A stretch of 8,440 nt of DNA from JAERML01 sp035687895. GTDB taxonomy: Bacteria > Bacteroidota > Ignavibacteria > UBA10030 > UBA6906. Below the pieces are notes generated by a model. That model ran no database searches and was not told the origin of the DNA. It saw nothing but the letters and a program-made list of their open reading frames with translations. Positions 1-6,544 of the stretch are shown here, in pieces. A program made the position numbers and the translations under genes. Every line of letters begins with the position of its first letter. Positions within the stretch are counted from its first letter, which is position 1. The stretch is from positions 1 through 8,440 of the forward strand of contig DASRUE010000127.1 in NCBI GenBank assembly GCA_035687895.1, read 5' to 3'.

Positions 1-258
1 ATGACTGCAGAACACTTCCACTTTACTCCGGAGGAAATCAGGGTTATGGCTGGAACGCTTGTCACCGTGCGTGTCACAGCGATCGATGGAACTCACGGGT
101 TCAAGCTCGGTGCATTCGGCATCGATGAGACAATTGAGGAAGGCCAAACAAAGGTCGTGGAATTCTATGCGGGGATGAAAGGGGAGTATTCGTTCAAGTG
201 TTCCCACTTCTGTGGCATCGGACATCTTGGAATGAATGGGAAGTTGGTTGTCGAATGA
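1..258 (+). CDS. Cupredoxin with CuA-type copper site (COX2-like), probably 5'-truncated
   Basis: C-terminal 85 residues of a cupredoxin-fold protein like the periplasmic domain of cytochrome c oxidase subunit II. The C-terminus holds the CuA loop CSHFCGIGHLGM, with Cys67, Cys71, His75 and Met78 as ligands, and His32 (THGF) is the upstream histidine. The Glu of the usual CSELCG loop is His69 here, but that position binds copper through its backbone carbonyl, so a binuclear CuA centre is still plausible. Such proteins act outside the cytoplasmic membrane in electron transfer or copper delivery. No signal peptide or membrane anchor is visible, and the frame is open to the window edge, so the true start probably lies upstream and the ATG at base 1 may be internal. 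The sigma-factor gene follows 7 nt after the stop. The alternative is a small free-standing soluble cupredoxin. The copper site is clear; the cellular role is inferred. Confidence 0.85.
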   Translation: MTAEHFHFTPEEIRVMAGTLVTVRVTAIDGTHGFKLGAFGIDETIEEGQTKVVEFYAGMKGEYSFKCSHFCGIGHLGMNGKLVVE

Positions 259-265
259 AAGTAAG

Positions 266-1096
266 ATGAACACCCAGGCTCATGCTGTGTCTGCCCAAAC
301 CGATGCCGCGCTCTTGAAGCAGGTTGCAGGGAGGGATGCATCTGCACTTGGCGGTCTCTACGACCGTTACTCCCCGATTCTCTACACCATTCTTTTCGAC
401 ATTATCAGGGACCAAAGCGAGGCGGAGGTGCTGTTGGAGGGAGTGTTCCTGCAAGCATGGGAAAAGGCGAACAGCTTCACAGAGACGGCGTCTCCACCGC
501 TGGTGTGGTTGTCCCGCATTGCAAGGGATCTCGGTATCGAACGACGATCTGTTTTCTCAGGAGATACCTCAAGGAACGAGGACAAGGTTGCGCTTGAACC
601 ACGAAGCGCAATTGGAAGTGCTGGGCTCGCCACGACGATGTCTCCATATCATCAAGAGGTCACCGAGGCGTTGGCTGCCTTGCCTGATGAACAACGCGCG
701 ATGATTGAACTCGCGTACTTCCAACGGACAGCGCTTTCGGAATTAGCAGCGCATTTCCAACTTCCCCGGGGGGTCGTGAAGGCAAAGGTAGGCTCAGCGA
801 TGTCAACACTCTACACGCGCCTTCATCATCTGCATGAAACGAGGTTTTTGGTGAACTCGCTCTATCTGGAAGAACTTGCAGCATTGAACGCTCTTGGCAT
901 TCTCGACGGAGACGATATGAATGAGTTCCGCAGACTTGTGCCGCATATGGGAGAGGACTTCCAGCGCACGATCGAAGACTATGCTCGTGTGGCCTCTCTG
1001 ATTGGTCACGCTGCGTCTGTAGTTCGCATCCCGCCGCAGCGAGTGAAGGAGCGACTCATGAAGAGAATCAGAGAGAGTTCTGCACGGGAGGTGTAG
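266..1096 (+). CDS. ECF-type RNA polymerase sigma factor with C-terminal anti-sigma-like domain
   Basis: A 276-residue protein (numbering from ATG 266). Sigma region 2 lies at about 25-95 (LYDRYSPILY, then FLQAWEKA, then the conserved Arg-rich end ARDLGIERR). Region 4 lies at about 130-187 (ALAALPDEQRAMIELAYFQR followed by a helix-turn-helix), close to the SigK-like ECF group. Simple ECF factors end soon after region 4, but here about 85 more residues follow. Residues 200-272 (LEELAALNALGILD, an acidic helix, then RIPPQRVKERLMKRI) have the layout of an RskA-type anti-sigma domain, without the HxxxCxxC zinc motif and without a membrane segment. An in-frame ATG at 236 lies inside the cupredoxin gene; 266 is preferred because it avoids the overlap and has a weak purine-rich stretch before it. 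The gene is probably co-transcribed with the cupredoxin. The sigma assignment is strong; the anti-sigma reading of the tail rests on motif similarity. Confidence 0.85.
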   Translation: MNTQAHAVSAQTDAALLKQVAGRDASALGGLYDRYSPILYTILFDIIRDQSEAEVLLEGVFLQAWEKANSFTETASPPLVWLSRIARDLGIERRSVFSGDTSRNEDKVALEPRSAIGSAGLATTMSPYHQEVTEALAALPDEQRAMIELAYFQRTALSELAAHFQLPRGVVKAKVGSAMSTLYTRLHHLHETRFLVNSLYLEELAALNALGILDGDDMNEFRRLVPHMGEDFQRTIEDYARVASLIGHAASVVRIPPQRVKERLMKRIRESSAREV

Positions 1097-1163
1097 CTCG
1101 GTGGCCTCTGGATTGCGCTCACTTCACCGACGAGTTCTCACACCGCATTGGCCATCCTGAATC

Positions 1164-3416
1164 ATGAAGCGTTTAACTGGCTCGCTAACGATATTATCTC
1201 TTGTGCTGGGAGGAGCCCTTCTCTCATCTTCATGCAGACGTGAGTCAAACCAGAGTGCAGGGCGAACACGGCCGTCTATCTCAGTCTTTGTCAAAACTCA
1301 AATGGATCAAGGAAAGAAGCCAAACAGGCTGATCAACGAGAAGAGCCCGTATCTCCTCCAGCATGCATTTAACCCGGTTGAATGGTATCCGTGGGGTGAG
1401 GAAGCGTTTGCCAGAGCGCGGGCCGAACAACTGCCCATCTTCCTTTCGATTGGCTATGCAACCTGTCACTGGTGTCACGTGATGGAACGGGAGTCGTTTG
1501 AGAACGATTCGATCGCAGCGATCATGAACAGGTTCTTTGTGTGCATCAAGGTCGACAGGGAAGAGCGGCCTGATGTGGACAAGGTGTACATGACCGCGCT
1601 GCAAGGGATGGGACAAAACGGTGGCTGGCCGATGTCGATGTTCCTGACGCCGGATCTGAAGCCCTTCTTCGGTGGGACCTATTTCCCGCCGGATACGCGC
1701 TACGGCCGTGCAGGTTTTCCCGATGTTCTGACGCGCATTCACGACGTGTGGGAGAAGGAGAGGGAGAAGATCTTCGAGTCCGCTAACGGGATAATCACCG
1801 CGCTCCGGGAAATGCCAGCGGCCACCGGCGGGAAGATCGAGGGGGCAGTGTTGGATACGTGCTATCGCCAATTCGAGCGGACCTTTGATCCAGTGTTCGG
1901 TGGGTTCGGTGGTGGACCAAAATTTCCCAGGCCTGCCGTGCTGGATTTCCTCCTGCGATACCACAACCGAACAGAAGAACCCAAAGCTCTGACGATGGTC
2001 ACGAAGACTCTCCAGAAAATGGCGCTCGGCGGAATGTACGATCATGTCGGGGGGGGATTCCACCGGTATTCCGTGGACGGGGAGTGGCGCGTGCCGCACT
2101 TCGAGAAGATGTTGTACGATCAGGCACAGCTGGTACAGGCCTACATTGATGCGTTCCAGGTGACAAAAGACCCATTCTATAGCGCCATCGCACGTGAAGT
2201 ACTGGACTACGTTCTACGCGACATGACGCATCCCGACGGAGGATTCTACTCAGCTGAAGACGCGGACAGTCCCAAACCAGAGTCCCCGGCAGAAGAGGGT
2301 GAAGGAGCGTTCTATGTATGGACGAAGAAGGAGCTGTTTGATGTGCTCGGCGAAGATGCGGCCCGGACATGGTGCCTTTACTACGGGGTCGAGGAAGGAG
2401 GAAATGCACCGCATGATCCGCAGATGGAGTTCACCGGAAGGAACATCCTCTATGTTGCGCGTTCGGTGAAAGAGACAGCGGTCGCGCTGGGAAAGACAGA
2501 AGGCGACGTCCAGGCAAGACTGATATCCTCGAAGAAAAAGCTTTTCGCTGTGCGCGAGGCCAGGCCGCGTCCCCGTCTCGATGACAAGGTAATCTGCTCG
2601 TGGAATGGCCTGATGATCGGGGCGTTTGCGCGTGCATATCAGGTTCTGGGCGATGAGCGATATCTCCGGGCATCACGCCGTGGAGCAGAGTTCGTGTTCA
2701 ACCATTTGTATGATGCCCCGACCAAGACCCTTCGCCGGAGATACCGGGATGGCGAGTCGAGATACGAGGCGCACCTTGATGACTACGCATTCCTCGTTCA
2801 CGGCCTCCTTGATCTCTACGAAGCATCCTTTGAGGCAACTTGGTTTGTCAGAGCAATGGAACTGACGCAAAAGCAAATATCGCTTTTCAAGGATGACAGG
2901 AACGGTGGGTTCTTTGACACCTCGGGAAAAGACTCAACCATTCTTATCCGGATGAAAGAGCAGTACGACGGCGCTGAACCGACCGGGAATTCTCTGGCGG
3001 CGATGAACCTTCTGCGTCTCGCCCGGATGACAGGGGATGATGCACTACTGGAATTGGGGCAACAGACAATTTTTCAATTTGGCGATGTGCTGATGAAGCA
3101 GCCTGTTGTCATGCCGGCAATGGCTGCCGCCTGCGCATTCTTCCTCGATCCGCCTCGACAGATAATCCTGGCTGGGATGAAACAAGATCCGGCGATGCAA
3201 AGGTTGCTTTACGAAGTTCATGCGCGATACATTCCGAACAAGGTTGTTCTGCTCGCTGACGGTGGGGAAGAACAGCGCCAACTGGCCAAGTACAATAGCT
3301 TCTTGCAGAGTATCGTGATGGTGGATGGAAAGGTGACGGCATATATCTGTGAGGACTTCGTCTGCGAGCTTCCGACTTCTGATCCAGCAGTCGTCTCGCA
3401 GCTTTTGCAGAAATGA
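1164..3416 (+). CDS. Thioredoxin domain-containing DUF255 protein (YyaL/SSP411 family), predicted exported
   Basis: A 750-residue protein. Residues about 53-200 form the DUF255 thioredoxin-like domain: NRLINEKSPYLLQHA, NPVEWYPW and the redox motif CHWC (Cys101, Cys104), then KVDREERPDVDK and GGWPMSMFLTPD. The rest resembles the alpha/alpha-barrel half of the family (GGFGGGPKFPRP near 246, MYDHVGGGFHRYSVDGEWR near 291, HFEKMLYDQ near 312, SWNGLMIGAFARAY and LDDYAFLVHGLLDLYE further on). The family is widespread, usually cytoplasmic and about 650-700 residues, and its biochemical role is not settled. Here the start adds a hydrophobic stretch (residues 5-20) ending in LSSSC (Cys24), which suggests a lipoprotein, although Ser at -3 is not a classic lipobox. 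No good ribosome-binding site precedes ATG 1164. An internal ATG at 1302 (Met47) would give the usual cytoplasmic form. It begins 67 nt after the sigma gene. Family assignment is very sure; export is likely but not proven. Confidence 0.92.
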   Translation: MKRLTGSLTILSLVLGGALLSSSCRRESNQSAGRTRPSISVFVKTQMDQGKKPNRLINEKSPYLLQHAFNPVEWYPWGEEAFARARAEQLPIFLSIGYATCHWCHVMERESFENDSIAAIMNRFFVCIKVDREERPDVDKVYMTALQGMGQNGGWPMSMFLTPDLKPFFGGTYFPPDTRYGRAGFPDVLTRIHDVWEKEREKIFESANGIITALREMPAATGGKIEGAVLDTCYRQFERTFDPVFGGFGGGPKFPRPAVLDFLLRYHNRTEEPKALTMVTKTLQKMALGGMYDHVGGGFHRYSVDGEWRVPHFEKMLYDQAQLVQAYIDAFQVTKDPFYSAIAREVLDYVLRDMTHPDGGFYSAEDADSPKPESPAEEGEGAFYVWTKKELFDVLGEDAARTWCLYYGVEEGGNAPHDPQMEFTGRNILYVARSVKETAVALGKTEGDVQARLISSKKKLFAVREARPRPRLDDKVICSWNGLMIGAFARAYQVLGDERYLRASRRGAEFVFNHLYDAPTKTLRRRYRDGESRYEAHLDDYAFLVHGLLDLYEASFEATWFVRAMELTQKQISLFKDDRNGGFFDTSGKDSTILIRMKEQYDGAEPTGNSLAAMNLLRLARMTGDDALLELGQQTIFQFGDVLMKQPVVMPAMAAACAFFLDPPRQIILAGMKQDPAMQRLLYEVHARYIPNKVVLLADGGEEQRQLAKYNSFLQSIVMVDGKVTAYICEDFVCELPTSDPAVVSQLLQK

Positions 3417-3436
3417 TTGGTAATGACGCACCGAGT

Positions 3437-3748
3437 CTACGCTTTTCCCCAATGTCCTTCAACATGGATCCAGCCATGTCGAGTTTGCTTCCATCGCCCT
3501 TCCACCCAGATGAAGCCCGGTCTTGTTTCAATCCATTTTCCGGAAACCCACTCATGGTTTCTCGTTGGGGTGTTGCAGCGATAGTAGCCAGGAACCCAAA
3601 TGGAATGCGCCCGCTGATGCACAGCGACTACCTCTCGCCCTGGTGGTGGCGGTCCAGTTCTCACTCCGACCTTTGCCTCTGCTGCGCCCTGTGATCCTAC
3701 CAGCCCGAAGGCTCCCAGCATCATCGAGAATACCCCCAATCGTTTCAT
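3437..3748 (-). CDS. Exported WxxGxW-repeat protein
   Basis: A 103-residue protein starting at the ATG whose first base is 3748. The frame is open further upstream, but this start has a strong ribosome-binding site (3753-3760) and directly yields a signal peptide (MKRLGVFSMMLGAFGLVGSQ, with AEA before a likely cut after residue 25). The mature part is short and rich in Trp, Gly and Tyr, with repeating units WVPGYY, WVSGKW, WVEGRW and HVEGHW spaced about 13-15 residues apart. This matches the small YXWGXW/WxxGxW-repeat proteins found in many Gram-negative genomes, presumed to be periplasmic or outer-membrane associated, with no agreed function. It converges on the DUF255 gene, with only 20 nt between the two stop codons, and diverges from the methyltransferase gene. 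No Cys suitable for a lipobox is present; the single Cys lies in YYRC. Confidence 0.82.
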   Translation of the reverse strand: MKRLGVFSMMLGAFGLVGSQGAAEAKVGVRTGPPPPGREVVAVHQRAHSIWVPGYYRCNTPTRNHEWVSGKWIETRPGFIWVEGRWKQTRHGWIHVEGHWGKA

Positions 3749-3752
3749 TTCA

Positions 3753-3760
3753 CCTTCTCC
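3753..3760 (-). promoter_or_regulatory. Ribosome-binding site of the WxxGxW-repeat gene
   Basis: On the minus strand the sequence reads GGAGAAGG, 4 nt before the ATG at 3748. It settles the start of this gene in favour of the signal-peptide form, against the longer open frame reaching 3892. Confidence 0.7.
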
Positions 3761-3934
3761 GTTGTTATATTGAATCGAAGTTTCCGTCTTTTCTGGCATA
3801 GCATAGCCAAACCACGTGCCAACGATAATGTCTCCCAATTGCGAGAAAAGCGCCGTATTTTCAATTCCCGGTGCAGGAATGAACCCGACCAACTGCGGGG
3901 TCGAGTTAATCCACGCATCCTATCCGTCCCGGCT

Positions 3935-3940
3935 GAGGAG
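3935..3940 (+). promoter_or_regulatory. Ribosome-binding site deciding the GTG start of the methyltransferase
   Basis: GAGGAG lies 6 nt before GTG 3947. The upstream in-frame ATG at 3770 has no comparable site and would add 59 low-complexity residues with no family resemblance. Confidence 0.7.
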
Positions 3941-3946
3941 AACAAG

Positions 3947-4600
3947 GTGAACTGCTGTGCCACAAGTGGAACGAACAAATACTTTTCCGGTCGCGCGGGA
4001 ACATTTAAAAAAAAGTTCCGAAGGCGCGGGTTGGATAAACCCTCAAGATTGATATCAGATGCGCTGACCCGGGAAGGAATCCAAGAGAAGACTCTCCTCG
4101 ATATCGGCTGCGGTGCAGGTGGTCTTCACCTTACGTTGCTGCAGCGGGGGGCACGCTCCGCCCAGGGAGTTGAGATTGCAGAAGGGATGTTGGAGGCAGC
4201 GCGCAGCCTGGCAACTCAATTGCGTCTAGCGGATAAGGTGATGTACATTCAGGGAGACTTCGTTCGCATGAACGGGGGGATTTCACAAGCTGACGTTGTT
4301 ATCCTCGACAAAGTGGTTTGTTGCTACCCGGAGTACGAAGAGCTGATTGCAAAGTCAGCGGACAAAGCTGCGGATCTTTACGCTGTCTCATTCCCGCGCG
4401 ATGCGGTGATACCGAAATTGGGCTTCCGTGGCATTGCCTGGCTGGGAGACATGCTGAAGTGGTCGTTTCATCCCTACTACCACAACCCTGCGGCTGTTGG
4501 GGCGGCGATTCAGAAGAGAGGCTTTCGCGAGGTGTACTCCGGATGGACCGCGTTGTGGAGTGTGAAAGTGTTCAGGCGGGAAAGCACAGAAATGAGGTGA
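3947..4600 (+). CDS. Class I SAM-dependent methyltransferase, 'NCC' N-terminus family
   Basis: A 217-residue protein from GTG 3947. The frame is open back to an ATG at 3770, but the GTG has a GAGGAG site at ideal spacing and gives the MNCC start I associate with this family. The basic segment FKKKFRRRGLDKPSRLISDAL (residues 20-40, shown here as FKKKFRRRG and KPSRLISDAL) precedes SAM-binding motif I, LLDIGCGAGG (50-59). GVEIAEGMLEAA, GDF (103-105) and ADVVILDKVVCCYP (115-128) follow in Rossmann-fold order. The C-terminus (SFHPYYHNPAAVGAAIQKRGF, about 173-193, here in part) is typical of the family. The overall layout recalls Mg-protoporphyrin O-methyltransferase-like proteins, but nothing nearby concerns tetrapyrroles, so the substrate is unknown. 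Cys3-Cys4 and Cys125-Cys126 stand out. The stop lies 2 nt from the stop of the converging small gene. An A8 run at 4007-4014 is in frame. Confidence 0.85.
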   Translation: MNCCATSGTNKYFSGRAGTFKKKFRRRGLDKPSRLISDALTREGIQEKTLLDIGCGAGGLHLTLLQRGARSAQGVEIAEGMLEAARSLATQLRLADKVMYIQGDFVRMNGGISQADVVILDKVVCCYPEYEELIAKSADKAADLYAVSFPRDAVIPKLGFRGIAWLGDMLKWSFHPYYHNPAAVGAAIQKRGFREVYSGWTALWSVKVFRRESTEMR

Positions 4601-4602
4601 CC

Positions 4603-4854
4603 TCAACGTTCAGGTCGTCGTAACGTCCAACCGGGTTTTCGCTCTTTGATCAGCGTTACGGCGCTGGAGTTACCAAGTTCCCTGCTTAGTTGGTCGGCAA
4701 ATCGTTTGGCTTGCTCCCCGTCGAGGAACCAATCTGAGCTGATGCGCGATTTGAATAGCAGCCGCTTCTTATACACACGCACGACCCACGTTGTGCCGGC
4801 GTTTGGCACCTGTGACAGCTCGACAATGTAACCGTTGGCGGCGGGGAGATTCAT
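4603..4854 (-). CDS. Small conserved-looking hypothetical protein
   Basis: An 83-residue protein from the ATG whose first base is 4854. The frame can be extended to a TTG at 4881, but a promoter-like site at 4893-4921 would start transcription near 4886, which favours the ATG. I cannot name a family. The protein alternates short strands (GYIVELSQV, TTWVVRVYKKRLLFKSRISS) with an amphipathic helix (GEQAKRFADQLSRELG) and a basic tail, with a Trp-Phe pair in DWFLDGEQA. This is consistent with a small alpha/beta protein, with no signal peptide and no membrane segment. The reading as a real gene rests on this regular amphipathic pattern, the promoter-like site and the absence of a better frame on the other strand. 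No clear ribosome-binding site is seen. Confidence 0.6.
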   Translation of the reverse strand: MNLPAANGYIVELSQVPNAGTTWVVRVYKKRLLFKSRISSDWFLDGEQAKRFADQLSRELGNSSAVTLIKERKPGWTLRRPER

Positions 4855-4892
4855 ACAGCGATTCACGTTTGAGAGCGACAACTGTTGCTACG

Positions 4893-4921
4893 AGTGTACG
4901 CAGAAGTTGACTCAATTTCAA
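4893..4921 (-). promoter_or_regulatory. Promoter-like site for the small minus-strand gene
   Basis: On the minus strand, TTGAAA (4921-4916) and TACACT (4898-4893) are separated by 17 nt. Transcription would begin near 4886, about 30 nt before the ATG at 4854. It lies between the divergent small gene and arfB. Confidence 0.45.
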
Positions 4922-4940
4922 TGTCGTACGAAGTCTGACA

Positions 4941-5372
4941 ATGTCCCCATTCATTCAGATAACTCCGGATCTGCTCATTCCGATGCGCGAGATTCAGTTT
5001 CGGTTCACACGGAGCGGCGGACCCGGAGGTCAGAACGTGAACAAGGTCTCCACGCGCGTTGACCTTCTCTTCGATATTGTTTCTTCCGAAAGTGTGAACG
5101 AAGAGCAGAGAGGAACGATACTATCAACGTTGCGCACGCGGATTGATAGCGGCGGGGTCCTGCGCTTAACGGTGCAGGAGTCGCGAAGCCAGATGCGAAA
5201 CAGAGAACTGGCGCTTGAGAGGTTTGCTTCGTTACTGCGGGAGGCACTCCGTCCACGGAAGGGGAGAAAGAAAACCAAGCCCACCAAAACGTCCCGCCAC
5301 AAGCGGATCGCATCCAAAGCACGCAGAGGCGCCACCAAGAAGCTTCGTGGAAGGGTTGATCGTGATTTCTAA
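4941..5372 (+). CDS. arfB: Peptidyl-tRNA hydrolase ArfB (alternative ribosome-rescue factor B)
   Basis: A 143-residue protein, the usual length of ArfB/YaeJ (ICT1 family). It hydrolyses peptidyl-tRNA on ribosomes stalled at mRNA ends, releasing the chain without a stop codon. The catalytic loop is intact: RSGGPGGQNVNKVST (residues 24-38), with the GGQ at 29-31. The family context FRFTRSGG before it and TRVDLLFDI after it is present. Residues after about 100 form the long basic tail (RPRKGRKKTKPTKTSRHKR onward) that enters the empty mRNA channel; this tail separates ArfB from the larger release factors RF1/RF2. ATG 4941 is chosen because ITPDLLIP before MREIQF matches the family N-terminus; Met15 would remove it. 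No clear ribosome-binding site is seen. The gene stands alone on this strand, with a divergent small gene upstream. Confidence 0.95.
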   Translation: MSPFIQITPDLLIPMREIQFRFTRSGGPGGQNVNKVSTRVDLLFDIVSSESVNEEQRGTILSTLRTRIDSGGVLRLTVQESRSQMRNRELALERFASLLREALRPRKGRKKTKPTKTSRHKRIASKARRGATKKLRGRVDRDF

Positions 5373-5462
5373 TCTCATTGTCGGCCAAAGACCACGCCTT
5401 ACGCATTGATACCCATGACGGTCAGACTACTTATTCCTTTCATCGGAACGCGTTCTAATCTG

Positions 5463-5491
5463 TTGCAACCCGTGGGGAATTCTAGTATATT
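5463..5491 (+). promoter_or_regulatory. Promoter-like site upstream of the pepD remnant
   Basis: TTGCAA (5463-5468) and TATATT (5486-5491) are separated by 17 nt. The site lies about 70 nt before the TTG start of the broken pepD gene. It was probably that gene's promoter and could now feed transcription into the DUF47-PiT pair. Confidence 0.5.
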
Positions 5492-5550
5492 GGCATGGCA
5501 TTTCCCGCCACAGGTCGTCCGCTATCAGCGCCTGGTCAGGTTTCATCAGC

Positions 5551-5556
5551 AGGAGG
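5551..5556 (+). promoter_or_regulatory. Ribosome-binding site of the pepD remnant
   Basis: A perfect AGGAGG lies 7 nt before TTG 5564. It marks the ancestral start of the broken dipeptidase gene and argues for a TTG start there, not the ATG at 5495. Confidence 0.6.
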
Positions 5557-5563
5557 CTCCGAT

Positions 5564-5788
5564 TTGTCCAACGCCATCGCAGGACTCACGCCCGAATCCC
5601 TCTGGCAACACTTCGCTCGAATCGCAGCAATCCTCCGTCCAAGAGTCGAGAGAAGATTGCAGCGCACATTGTGGAAATTGCCACGGCTGATCAATTTGGA
5701 TGTTATGCGGGGGCGACGCACGCGTCAGATTGCCACGGCTCAGAAGTTCTGGGTCTTGCTGACGGGAGTGCTCAGAACTTTCTCTTAG
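5564..5788 (+). pseudogene. pepD: N-terminal remnant of aminoacyl-histidine dipeptidase (pepD), frameshifted and truncated
   Basis: From TTG 5564 the frame encodes SNAIAGLTPESLWQHFARIAAI, which matches the N-terminus of PepD (E. coli has LSPQPLWDIFAKICSIPHPS at this point). At about 5632 the match leaves the frame. Reading from 5632 two bases later gives PPSKSREKIAAHIVEIA (5632-5682), continuing the family pattern of a PxPS motif and an amphipathic helix. At 5696 the first frame resumes with LDVMR, which fits the next family segment (GLxVxxDxxGN), and IATA further on may match the PAT motif. About 75 of roughly 490 residues remain; the metal-binding catalytic domain is absent, because the DUF47 gene begins at 5837. 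A single-base deletion in the C-rich stretch would explain the first shift. A sequencing error could cause the shift but not the missing body. The first 40 residues are persuasive; the remainder and the 3' limit are approximate. Confidence 0.68.
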
Positions 5789-5836
5789 GATTATTATTCT
5801 CACCGCAACCAATTCTCCGGAAGGGGCAGGACCTCC

Positions 5837-6487
5837 ATGAAAATTGACGGCATTCTCCAGGCGTTGTTGCCCAAGGACGACAAGTTCTTCAACTTCTTTG
5901 AACGGGACGTCGACAACCTGCTTACGGCGGCCAAAGTGTTCAAGGAACTGATGTCCAATTCCATCTCCAAGGAAGAACGGGCGCAGAAAATCAAGCGGAT
6001 CGAAGAACTCGAACACAAAGGGGATGAGATCACTCATATGATCTATTCCGACCTGGGTTCGACTTTTATCACGCCGTTCGATAGAGAAGACATCCACGAA
6101 CTTGCCTCGAAGCTTGACGATATTCTGGATTACCTTCAGGGTGCCGCAACACGGATTGTTCTGTACCGCGTTGATACCATCTCCGCTGAGCAGGAGCGCC
6201 TTGCCACGATGATCCATGATTCGGTCGTAGAACTTCACAAAGCCATTCCCTCATTGCGCGACCTCAAGAACGTGGCCACGATTCGGGAGAGTCTGGTGCG
6301 CATTAACAGCATTGAGAACGAAGCAGACGATCTCTTCGAGCGGGCGATTGCCAGCTTATTTGATACGTGCAAGGATCCGATCCAGTTGATCAAATCCAAA
6401 GAGTTGCTCGTCAGCCTGGAAACAGCGACTGACCAGTGTGAAGACGCCGCGAATGTCATCGAGAGTATTATCGTCAAGAACGCCTGA
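5837..6487 (+). CDS. DUF47 / PhoU-like phosphate-transport accessory protein
   Basis: A 216-residue, mainly helical cytoplasmic protein of the DUF47 (TIGR00153) family, related to PhoU and usually encoded next to PiT phosphate transporters, which it is thought to regulate. Two PhoU-type acidic metal-binding segments are visible: IEELEHKGDEIT (55-66) and NSIENEADDLFE (157-168). Between them FDREDIHELASKLDDILDYLQG (81-102, here in part) is typical of the family, and a third acidic helix, ETATDQCEDAANVIE, lies near the end (195-209). The N-terminus FFNFFERDVDNL is also family-like. Full length is normal. The start is ATG 5837, with AGGA at 5828-5831 and 5 nt spacing. The PiT gene follows after 57 nt on the same strand, so the two are very probably co-transcribed. 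No Pho-box is recognised. Confidence 0.93.
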   Translation: MKIDGILQALLPKDDKFFNFFERDVDNLLTAAKVFKELMSNSISKEERAQKIKRIEELEHKGDEITHMIYSDLGSTFITPFDREDIHELASKLDDILDYLQGAATRIVLYRVDTISAEQERLATMIHDSVVELHKAIPSLRDLKNVATIRESLVRINSIENEADDLFERAIASLFDTCKDPIQLIKSKELLVSLETATDQCEDAANVIESIIVKNA

Positions 6488-6544
6488 GCGATGGGCAACA
6501 TGTCGTATGCCCTCGATCTACGAACCCTACATCCCTAAGTCCCC

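Noticed and set aside
236..265. Earlier ATG (236) as the start of the sigma factor
   Set aside because: It lies inside the cupredoxin gene and adds ten residues without family likeness; ATG 266 fits the gene boundary better.
1281..2099. Long open frame on the minus strand (272 codons) opposite the DUF255 gene
   Set aside because: It lies wholly antisense to a clearly conserved coding region; its translation is rich in Arg, His and Pro with no recognisable motif, as expected of a shadow frame.
3770..3946. ATG 3770 as the methyltransferase start
   Set aside because: The extra 59 residues resemble nothing in the family, and GTG 3947 has a well-spaced GAGGAG site and gives the MNCC start.
5406..5690. 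Open frame of 94 codons after arfB
   Set aside because: It overlaps the pepD remnant in another frame and shows a Ser/Gln/Pro-rich translation with no motif; the PepD match explains the region better.
5546..6238. Minus-strand open frame (230 codons) opposite the DUF47 gene and pepD remnant
   Set aside because: It is antisense to the well-supported DUF47 gene, with no family resemblance and no start signals.
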